From Campylobacter sputorum subsp. sputorum (GTDB lineage: Bacteria > Campylobacterota > Campylobacteria > Campylobacterales > Campylobacteraceae): 64,000 nt of DNA. The first letter of the stretch is position 1. Every line of letters starts with the position of its first letter. The translations under genes were made by a program, and so were the position numbers. Location of the stretch: positions 1,364,001-1,428,000 of the forward strand of contig NZ_CP043427.1 of NCBI RefSeq assembly GCF_008245005.1, given 5' to 3'. Positions 57,449-64,000 of the stretch are shown here, piece after piece. Below the pieces are notes generated by a model. That model was not told the origin of the DNA. It saw only the letters and a program-made list of their open reading frames with translations, and made no database searches.

Positions 57449-58367
57449 CATCAAACTCCTTTCTTGCGGTGCTTTCAAGTGTAATTCCACCGCCACTAAA
57501 AAATTTCAAACCACTTGGCGAAATTTCAACAAATCTAATCAAAACAAAACTTCGCAAAACTCGTCCATCAAAATGCACAAAAACACCAGTATAAAAACCT
57601 CTTTTTTCACACTCAACTTCGCGTAAAATCTCGCAAACTCGCATTTTTGGGGCACCAGTAATAGAGCCAGCTGGTAAAATTTTCTCAAACAAATCACCAA
57701 AATTTTGTGAAAAATGCTCACTTAGACGCCCTGAAATTTTAGTGCTTGTTTGTAAAATTTCGCCTCGTTTTGTTTTAATCTTGCTAAAATAGCGAAATTT
57801 TTCCACTTGCACTGCACTAGAGACCATATTTAAGTCATTTCGCATAAGATCAGTTATCATTGCTTGCTCAGACAACTCTTTTTTGTCATTTAGCAAAATT
57901 TCGCGTGCCATTGGGATTTTGGCGTCAATTGTGCCTTTCATCGGATAGGTTGAAATTTTGCGATTTTTGATTTTGACAAAAAGCTCTGGAGTAAAGCAAA
58001 TAAAGCGGTTTTTTAACATAATTTTAAGCGGAGCGGTCGAGTGTTTATAGATTGTTTTAGGGCTTAAATTTGTGTGAAATGGCGTTGCAAAGCACAAATT
58101 AGCAAGATAGCAATGCCCTAAACGCATATATTTTTGCACCTTGTTAAAGGCAGTTTTGTAAGCTTTAAATTTCAACGAGAATTTTTTCATTTTATATGAA
58201 ATTGTTCGCTTTTTTTTGGCGTTAAATTTAAATTTCACGCCAAAATTTTTAGCCTCACTAAGTTTGCAAACTATATCATTTTCAGGCTCATCGTAGCTCA
58301 AAAGTGCGATAAATGGTGTTTTATTTTGACTAAAATTATTCATTTTAGCAATATTTTCTTGTGTCAA
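57417..58367 (-). CDS. pabB: Aminodeoxychorismate synthase component I
   Basis: 316 residues; chorismate-binding fold, missing the long N-terminal part of PabB/TrpE. MKGTIDAKIP, TDLMRNDLNMVSSAVQVEKF, LPAGSITGAPKMRVCEILRE and FFSGGGITLESTARKEFDEL are typical. Start is TTG at 58367, with AAGGAG 5 bases upstream. No pabA is in the window. Contains more CpG and TTTCGC-type words than its neighbours. Confidence 0.88.
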   Translation of the reverse strand: MTQENIAKMNNFSQNKTPFIALLSYDEPENDIVCKLSEAKNFGVKFKFNAKKKRTISYKMKKFSLKFKAYKTAFNKVQKYMRLGHCYLANLCFATPFHTNLSPKTIYKHSTAPLKIMLKNRFICFTPELFVKIKNRKISTYPMKGTIDAKIPMAREILLNDKKELSEQAMITDLMRNDLNMVSSAVQVEKFRYFSKIKTKRGEILQTSTKISGRLSEHFSQNFGDLFEKILPAGSITGAPKMRVCEILREVECEKRGFYTGVFVHFDGRVLRSFVLIRFVEISPSGLKFFSGGGITLESTARKEFDELIKKAYFTF

Positions 58368-58936
58368 AATTCTCCTTTTAAAATATTATAAAGCTAGTTT
58401 TTAACTATTTATAAAAATTTTCATTTTAAATTTAAACTTACTCACGCCAATTATACAACTTTAAGATAATTAATTTAAATATGTGTGAATTTTAATAATT
58501 AAATGCATAAATATCGTTGAAAATAAAAATAATACTTTTACAAGAAATTTAGTATCAAAGATGAGCGTATTACTTGTAAGATAATTTAGATATTTAAAAT
58601 AGAAATTTTAAACTAGAAATGATGGATTTTACACTAATGCGTAAGTGTGGATAAAAATAAAGATTTAATTTAACCAAACTTTGACCTACTTTCATAGACA
58701 CTCAGTCTTGAAATTTTAAAATAGAATATTAAAAAAATTAATTAAAAATATCTTAGAAAATAATCAACAAAATTTAGAATTTGCTAAAACGATATTTAAA
58801 AGCGATGATTTAAAAACACTAACTAATAAGAAAATTTAAAAATAAATTACTTATCCCTATCAAGCATTGCGATACCATAATACCAATAAACGATCAAAGC
58901 AAGACTTTTTTGCAAAACCTAGCGAAAATTACAATA
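58368..58936. other. Gene-free AT-rich gap upstream of pabB
   Basis: 569 bases. It holds a 33-codon minus frame (around 58600-58705, opening MKVGQSLVKLNLYF) next to GACTGAGTGTCTATG on that strand, and a 36-codon plus frame (58720-58840; KNILENNQQNLEFAKTIFKS) without a start. These might be eroded mobile-element or gene ends, but no match is clear. Confidence 0.5.
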
Positions 58937-60022
58937 TCATCTTTTTTGTAAGTTTTCTTTCGCAAATTTTCTAACTTCACTGTCTAAAAAAACCACATCT
59001 TCTATATTGTTTGTTTTAATATTTGTAAATTTATCAAGCGAATTAAAAATAACCTTTGAAATATCCAAAAAAGAACATTTTTTATCCAAAAATGCATAAA
59101 CACCGATTTCATTTGCCCCATTTATAATAACACCTAAATCTGGATTTTTTAAAACCTCATCTTTTAGCGAAAATATTGGATATTTTTTAAAATTTATTTT
59201 TTTAAATTTAATGCTTTTTAGTTTTAGCAAATCAACATTTTCTAAAACTTGCGGAACTTTATCTTCAAAAATAGCATGAGCTATGGCTAAAATCATATCT
59301 GTTTTTGATATATGAGCTGTAGTTGAGCCATCTTTAAAATTAACTAGGGCGTGGATAATAGAATTTGGCTCTATTATGGCATTTATATTTTTTATGCCAA
59401 AAAGCCAAAAAGCTTCCATAACTTCAAAAAGTTTATTTGCCATAGTTGCACTATCTATAGTTATCTTAGCACCCATATCCCAGTTTGGATGTTTTAGTGC
59501 GTCACTTGGCGTAACATTTTTTAAAGCTTTTAATGGAGTTTTATAAAACGCACCTCCGCTTGCAGTTATGACAAGTTCTTTTATCTTATGTGGACAACTA
59601 AGCAAAAATTTAAGTCCAAAATGTTCGCTATCTATAGGATTTATAGCTAATGCATCTAAAAATTTACCGCCGGCTACTAAGCTTTCTTTATTTGCTAGTG
59701 CTAGTTTTTTACCACTTTTTTGCAAAGTATAACTTGGCATAAGTCCTGCAAAACCAACTATAGAATTTATAGCTATATCATCATCACATTCATTTATCAT
59801 ATCCAGTAAGCCATCTTTGCCACAAAAAACTTTATCATGATTAACGAAAGATTTTAAATTTTTATCTTCTATGCAGACAAATTTGGGCTTAAATTCATCT
59901 ATTTGCTTATTTAGAATTTTATAATTTTTAGCACAACTTAAGGCTGAAATTTTTATATTATGTTTTCTTGCTAAATTTAAAGCATTTGTGCCTATGCTTC
60001 CAGTTGAACCAAGTATAATCAT
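58937..60022 (-). CDS. dxr: 1-deoxy-D-xylulose-5-phosphate reductoisomerase
   Basis: 361 residues, second step of the MEP pathway. MIILGSTGSIGTNALNLARK; ALANKESLVAGG; ASGGAFYKTPL; HPNWDMGAKITIDSATMANK with metal ligands. Overlaps cdsA by 4 bases. The pair cdsA-dxr is conserved in C. jejuni. Confidence 0.97.
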   Translation of the reverse strand: MIILGSTGSIGTNALNLARKHNIKISALSCAKNYKILNKQIDEFKPKFVCIEDKNLKSFVNHDKVFCGKDGLLDMINECDDDIAINSIVGFAGLMPSYTLQKSGKKLALANKESLVAGGKFLDALAINPIDSEHFGLKFLLSCPHKIKELVITASGGAFYKTPLKALKNVTPSDALKHPNWDMGAKITIDSATMANKLFEVMEAFWLFGIKNINAIIEPNSIIHALVNFKDGSTTAHISKTDMILAIAHAIFEDKVPQVLENVDLLKLKSIKFKKINFKKYPIFSLKDEVLKNPDLGVIINGANEIGVYAFLDKKCSFLDISKVIFNSLDKFTNIKTNNIEDVVFLDSEVRKFAKENLQKR

Positions 60023-60774
60023 ACTAAAACCAAATACATTGCAACACTAGCAAACAAATACGCATCAATCCTATCTAACATTCCACCATGACCTGGGAAA
60101 ATATCCCCACTATCTTTTACACCAGCAATCCGCTTTATATAACTTTCAAAAAGATCGCCAAATACTCCAAAAATGGCTATTAAAAAACTAACCAAAATGG
60201 CTTTAATAAACACAAAATCAAACAAATTATATGAAATCAAAGCTCCACCAATACTAGCAAGAACAACTCCGCCCATAACGCCTTCTAAGGTTTTATTTGG
60301 AGAGCTCTTAGAAAAAGATGTTTTACCAAATTTTTTACCTACAAAATACGCACCACTATCGCATACAATAGCTGTAAATAGCATATAAAATATATAATTT
60401 ATACCAAAGGAAATATATATATCAAACATTATAAGAAATGGTGCAAGTGGATATAAAAATGGATATAGTATTTTTAAATTTTCCACCTTAAAATAAGCCA
60501 CAAACGAAGCTAAAACTAGCATATAACAACCAATTAGTTTTGGAGATATAAAATTTACTTCATCATTTGAGCTAAAAATAAAGACAAAAAGATAAAAAGC
60601 TAATGCCAAATAGACTAAATTTCTGTTTTTAATATCAAAAAGTTTTAAAGATTCTAAAAAAGCAAAGTAAATAACTACACCAAACAATAAAAAATTTATA
60701 ATAAAAATATCTAAAACGCATACTAAAATCAGTAAAGCAAAAAGAATGATTCCTGTGTAAATTTTACTATTCAT
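60019..60774 (-). CDS. cdsA: Phosphatidate cytidylyltransferase
   Basis: 251 residues, about eight helices. Makes CDP-diacylglycerol. Signature SGDIFPGHGGMLDRIDAYLF at the end and CDSGAYFVGKKFGKTSFS before it. ATG with AAAAGGAGAG upstream. Confidence 0.96.
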   Translation of the reverse strand: MNSKIYTGIILFALLILVCVLDIFIINFLLFGVVIYFAFLESLKLFDIKNRNLVYLALAFYLFVFIFSSNDEVNFISPKLIGCYMLVLASFVAYFKVENLKILYPFLYPLAPFLIMFDIYISFGINYIFYMLFTAIVCDSGAYFVGKKFGKTSFSKSSPNKTLEGVMGGVVLASIGGALISYNLFDFVFIKAILVSFLIAIFGVFGDLFESYIKRIAGVKDSGDIFPGHGGMLDRIDAYLFASVAMYLVLV

Positions 60775-60809
60775 AACTCTCCTTTTTGTAAATTATAGCT
60801 AAAATTTAC

Positions 60810-61151
60810 TTATATTTTTATATCTAAAATTTGTCCTTCTATAGAATCATCTAACTCTTCTTCTAGGTCGTTTTCTTCTTTATTTTCATCCTTATTTTGA
60901 GTTTTTTGTGCCTCTTCTTGAGCTTCTTCTTGTGCATCAGCGTGTTTTTTTTCATGCTCACGCTCTGGATCTATTTTATATATCTCTTCAGCGGGTCTAA
61001 CTTCTTCAACTTCTTTTTTATCTTTATTTGTTGCTTCAAGCATAGCTAAATTTTGTGCATCAAGTCTTGCTTGAAAATCGTTTTGAGTTGAAGCTGCAAC
61101 TCCCATATTTTGATTTACATATATTGTGCTTCCTATCGCTGATACAGGCAT
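60810..61151 (-). CDS. Small acidic coiled-coil protein
   Basis: 113 residues, highly charged; N-terminus PVSAIGSTIYVNQNMGVAAS is conserved-looking, then a long Glu/Lys/Gln-rich helix with EEAQEEAQK repeats. Not recognised by domain; the same place in C. jejuni holds a predicted coiled-coil protein (Cj1348c, recollection). Good ribosome site AAAGGAG. Confidence 0.75.
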   Translation of the reverse strand: MPVSAIGSTIYVNQNMGVAASTQNDFQARLDAQNLAMLEATNKDKKEVEEVRPAEEIYKIDPEREHEKKHADAQEEAQEEAQKTQNKDENKEENDLEEELDDSIEGQILDIKI

Positions 61152-61169
61152 TTTAACTCCTTTATAAAA

Positions 61170-62486
61170 CTACTCCTTATTTATGTATATCGTCTTATAA
61201 TTGATATAATTTACATGAGAATCTTTGATGATTTTTACATTTTCTCTTTTTGTATAATCAACTTGATAATTTCCTGGATTTTTAGTGCTAAAATTTACAC
61301 ATATCTGACCAGCAAAATATATAACTTCATCGCTCATTATTTTTTTGTTTGTTTTTACTATAACATGGGCACTTGGAATATCTTTTAAATGAAACCAAAA
61401 ATCATTTTTTGATGCATTTTTTAGTAAATTCGCATTGCCTTTTTGATTTTTACCAACACTTATTTTAAACTCATCGATATAGAAATTTTGCACATCTAAA
61501 GACATTGTATCAACTTTTTTTACATTTTTTGCTTTTGGATAAATTATCTCAAGCTCTACTACTGATTTTGCTGAGTTTATAAGCGAAAGCAAATTTTCAT
61601 AAAAAGCTATTTTTTCATTTAAATTTTTTCTTTCTATATCAATGCCCTGGGCTTTTTGCTTTAGCTTTTTTGATCTGTTCCAAAATGAATTTGCACTATT
61701 TTTTGGACTTTCTTCTAAATTTAAGGATACAACCTTGCCATTAAAATCTATTAAATTTATATTTCTATCATAATCATTTAACATACTTAAATTTGCCAAA
61801 AGAAGTGTAGCGTTTTTGCTATAAATTTCACTTTGAGCCAACAAATCATCTTTATTTTCCAGCTCATTTAAACTACCAAGTAAATTTTCTATCTTTTTAC
61901 TAATCTGAGAAATTTTTATCTGCTTAATTTGACTAAATTTATTATCAACTATTTTGGAAAACTCGTTTTTAAAAAAATCATCGAAATTCTCTATCTTTTC
62001 ACATGATTTTTCTTTTATCAAAAATGGTTCAAGTGGTAGCAATTTTTTACCAACTTTTATTGATCTAAAATCATTTTCATGGTGCCTTAATGCTTCTAAA
62101 ATAATATCATTTTCATCAGTTATTATGACATTTGTAAAGCGACCTGTAAATTCCATAACAAGATAGCTTTTTAATGCTTTATATGAACCGCTATAAATTG
62201 TTTTAAAAACTAAAATTCTATTATTTTTTGGCACAAAAATATCTACTATATCAGCCCCGGTAAAACGCTTTTTCAAAATAGTATCAAAAGGAGCTTTGTA
62301 TTCTTTTTGAAAGATTAAATTTGGATTTTGATATATACTAGAAATATCTTTACTTAAATCAAAAATGAGTTCAAAATTATTATCAAATCTGATAAATATA
62401 ATATTATCTTGAATTCTTTTTATCTTTGTTATTTTTTTAAATTTAGTAAGAAAACTTGCAATCTGTGTTAAATTTGAATACTTCAT
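61170..62486 (-). CDS. RqcH/NFACT-like protein
   Basis: 438 residues from MKYSNLTQIASFLTKFKKI. NFACT-N like start, a central coiled coil (about 165-300), and the NFACT-R domain with DFWFHLKDIPSAHVIVKTNK near residue 375 and NPGNYQVDYTKRENVKII. RqcH adds alanine tails on split 60S/50S; here the key DR of the family reads NR in PKNNRILVFKT. Also annotated as fibronectin-binding protein. Shorter than B. subtilis RqcH. Confidence 0.85.
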   Translation of the reverse strand: MKYSNLTQIASFLTKFKKITKIKRIQDNIIFIRFDNNFELIFDLSKDISSIYQNPNLIFQKEYKAPFDTILKKRFTGADIVDIFVPKNNRILVFKTIYSGSYKALKSYLVMEFTGRFTNVIITDENDIILEALRHHENDFRSIKVGKKLLPLEPFLIKEKSCEKIENFDDFFKNEFSKIVDNKFSQIKQIKISQISKKIENLLGSLNELENKDDLLAQSEIYSKNATLLLANLSMLNDYDRNINLIDFNGKVVSLNLEESPKNSANSFWNRSKKLKQKAQGIDIERKNLNEKIAFYENLLSLINSAKSVVELEIIYPKAKNVKKVDTMSLDVQNFYIDEFKISVGKNQKGNANLLKNASKNDFWFHLKDIPSAHVIVKTNKKIMSDEVIYFAGQICVNFSTKNPGNYQVDYTKRENVKIIKDSHVNYINYKTIYINKE

Positions 62487-62493
62487 AACATTC

Positions 62494-62499
62494 ATTATA
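62494..62499 (-). promoter_or_regulatory. Extended -10 box at the RqcH-like gene
   Basis: TGCTATAAT on the minus strand (TATAAT at 62499-62494). The start would fall at or one base before the ATG 62486, suggesting a leaderless mRNA. Confidence 0.4.
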
Positions 62500-62518
62500 G
62501 CAAATTTAGCCGTTTTTT

Positions 62519-62526
62519 GATACAAT
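62519..62526 (+). promoter_or_regulatory. -10 box for leuC
   Basis: GATACAAT fits gnTAnaAT, 27 bases before the leuC ATG, same form as before tupA. Confidence 0.45.
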
Positions 62527-62552
62527 CTTATTAAAATTTACAAGGAAATGCT

Positions 62553-63818
62553 ATGCCACAAACAATCACAGAAAAAATATTTTCAGATCATGTAGGTTAT
62601 GAAGTTTATGCGGGACAAATCATAGAATGCCCCATAGATATGGTTATAGGAAACGATATAACAACGCCAATTTCAATAAAAGCTTTTGAAAAAAGCGGTG
62701 CAAAAAAACTTGCAAACCCAGATGGTTTTAGCATAGTATTAGACCACTTCATACCGCCAAAAGATATAGCCTCAGCAAATCAAGCAAAAATAAATAGAGA
62801 CTTTGCTTACAAACACAATCTTAAAAACTTTTTTGATGAAAAAGATATGGGTATTGAACACGCTCTTTTGCCACAAAAAGGTTTAGTTGTGCCAGGAGAT
62901 GTTATAATAGGAGCCGATTCACACACCTGTACGCACGGTGCACTTGGTGCATTTTCAACAGGCATGGGCTCAACCGACATTGCATTTGCAATGATTAGTG
63001 GTAAAAATTGGTTTAGAATTCCATCTAGTATAAAAGTTATTTTTAGCGCAAAGTTACCAAAATTCGTTTATGGAAAAGATCTCATACTTGAAGTTATAAG
63101 ACAAATTGGCGTTGATGGGGCACTTTATAAAACATTAGAGTTTTGTGGCGATAGTATAAAAGAGCTAAGTATGGATGATAGATTTTCGCTTTGCAATATG
63201 GCTATAGAAGCTGGAGCAAAAAATGGAATTATCGCAGCTGATAATATAACAAAAGAATTTTTAAAAGATAAAAATTTAGCAAGAGAGCCAAAATTTTTCT
63301 ACTCGGATAAAGACGCCGTATACGAAAAAATTTTAAACATAGATGTAAGCAAACTTGAACCAATAGTAGCATATCCGCATTTGCCAAGCAATGGCAAAAG
63401 CATAAGCGTTGCAAAAAAAGATAATCTAAGTGTAGATCAAGTTTTCATTGGAAGCTGTACAAATGGTCGCTTAAGCGATTTAAGGATAGCCGCACAAATC
63501 TTAAAAGGAAAAAAAGTCGCACAAAAAACAAGACTTATCATAACTCCAGCAACACAACAAATCGCAAGAGAAGCAGAAAAAGAAGGGCTAATAGAAATTT
63601 TTATAAACGCTGGAGCATTAGTAAGCAATCCAACATGTGGAGCATGTCTTGGTGGGTATATGGGTATTTTAGCTAAAAATGAACGCTGCGTTGCTACAAC
63701 AAACAGAAATTTCATAGGTAGAATGGGCGATAGAACTAGCGAAATTTACCTTGCAAACTCAGCAGTTGCCGCAGCTTCTGCAATAGCAGGGAAAATAGCA
63801 GATCCAAGAGATTTGTAA
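62553..63818 (+). CDS. leuC: 3-isopropylmalate dehydratase large subunit
   Basis: 421 residues, the hyperthermophile-like short LeuC. Iron-sulfur cysteines in GADSHTCTHGALGAF, VFIGSCTNGRLSDL and SNPTCGACLGGYMG. IGRMGDRTSEIYLANSAVAA at the end. AAGGAAATGCT before ATG. mobA follows 2 bases later, an unusual partner; leuA, leuB and leuD are not in the window. Confidence 0.96.
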   Translation: MPQTITEKIFSDHVGYEVYAGQIIECPIDMVIGNDITTPISIKAFEKSGAKKLANPDGFSIVLDHFIPPKDIASANQAKINRDFAYKHNLKNFFDEKDMGIEHALLPQKGLVVPGDVIIGADSHTCTHGALGAFSTGMGSTDIAFAMISGKNWFRIPSSIKVIFSAKLPKFVYGKDLILEVIRQIGVDGALYKTLEFCGDSIKELSMDDRFSLCNMAIEAGAKNGIIAADNITKEFLKDKNLAREPKFFYSDKDAVYEKILNIDVSKLEPIVAYPHLPSNGKSISVAKKDNLSVDQVFIGSCTNGRLSDLRIAAQILKGKKVAQKTRLIITPATQQIAREAEKEGLIEIFINAGALVSNPTCGACLGGYMGILAKNERCVATTNRNFIGRMGDRTSEIYLANSAVAAASAIAGKIADPRDL

Positions 63819-63820
63819 AA

Positions 63821-64000
63821 ATGTTTAAACATTGCGTTATATTAGCAGGTGGAAAAAGCTCAAGAATGGGAAGCGATAAAACAAAGCTTCCTTTTGGGGA
63901 ATTTGAAACTTTAGTTGATTTTGAAGTAAGCAAATTTGATAAAATTTTTCAAAACATTTATATCAGCTCAAAAAACCATAAATTTTCAGATAAATTTAAA
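63821..64000 (+). CDS. mobA: Molybdenum cofactor guanylyltransferase, N-terminal part
   Basis: 60 codons until the window edge. CVILAGGKSSRMGSDKTKLP is the nucleotide-binding signature of MobA. It follows leuC by 2 bases, as in C. jejuni (Cj1350 next to the NFACT gene, recollection). Confidence 0.88.
   Translation, partial: MFKHCVILAGGKSSRMGSDKTKLPFGEFETLVDFEVSKFDKIFQNIYISSKNHKFSDKFK

Noticed and set aside
58680-58840. Possible mutator (IS256)-type transposase end with a terminal repeat before pabB
   Set aside because: The helical 36-codon frame and the GACTGAGTGTC segment are suggestive, but no catalytic part or second terminus is seen.
58846-58917. Short minus-strand frame downstream of dxr, VLQKSLALIVYWYYGIAMLD
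   Set aside because: Only about 22 codons, no ATG and no ribosome site; protein-like look may be chance in an AT-rich region.

Overview
The window is chromosomal DNA of a low-GC (about 30% by eye) epsilonproteobacterium, almost certainly a Campylobacter other than C. jejuni or C. coli. The clues are FliF-FliG-FliH next to hisC, pheA and dxs; a CheV / CheA-REC fusion / CheW cluster; a non-clustered Tat pair; a Tup tungstate transporter; the carboxynorspermidine route to spermidine; and PerR. Several gene blocks match, from memory, C. jejuni blocks Cj0642-0638, Cj0577-0580, Cj0374-0372, Cj1540-1538, Cj0326-0311, Cj0288-0281, Cj1384-1382 and Cj1346-1350. The window is therefore a mosaic of conserved blocks joined in a different order.

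Layout. 1-4.1 kb: recN (cut by the window edge), nadK, then aspS-adk-ppa. 4.1-12.1 kb: a very AT-rich surface-glycan island with an initiating sugar-phosphate transferase, a Gtr-like three-gene cassette whose flippase-side genes (gtrB, gtrA) are broken, three glycosyltransferases and a Wzx-type flippase. 12.3-13.5 kb: a strange membrane protein gene, split by a frameshift at an A7 tract and carrying a G10 tract near its 3' end. 13.5-17.8 kb: queA-tatC-tatB, an RdxA-like nitroreductase and a radical-SAM HemN-like protein. 17.9-24.8 kb: YajQ, a D-2-hydroxyacid dehydrogenase, a glutathionylspermidine-synthase-like enzyme, an AGCS amino-acid carrier, carboxynorspermidine dehydrogenase and two unknowns. 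24.8-28.8 kb: thiD, tupC-tupB with divergent tupA, and an IMPACT-family gene. 28.8-54.7 kb: a long, nearly gap-free minus-strand run: serC, xseA, ubiE, CYTH-CHAD, perR, dxs, fliHGF, hisC, pheA, lysA, an Lpt permease, pth, rplY, a PilT-type ATPase, tal, serB, cheW, cheA, cheV, a metallophosphoesterase, argC, greA, lpxB. 54.8-56.3 kb: a DUF2325 / unknown / flavodoxin operon behind two Fur-box-like palindromes. 56.3-58.9 kb: pabC-pabB between the two largest gene-poor gaps, one of which holds a long inverted repeat. 58.9-64 kb: dxr-cdsA, a coiled-coil protein, an RqcH/NFACT-like protein, leuC and the start of mobA.

Most of the window is core metabolism, motility and envelope biogenesis. The most unusual parts are the frameshifted and possibly phase-variable TM / degenerate-HATPase / degenerate-receiver gene, the decaying Gtr cassette (lesions occur only in the surface island and the adjacent gene, not in the roughly 55 housekeeping genes), the Fur-box-like control region before the flavodoxin operon, and the pab segment with its flanking debris. 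No tRNA, rRNA or CRISPR array was seen, and no intact transposase.
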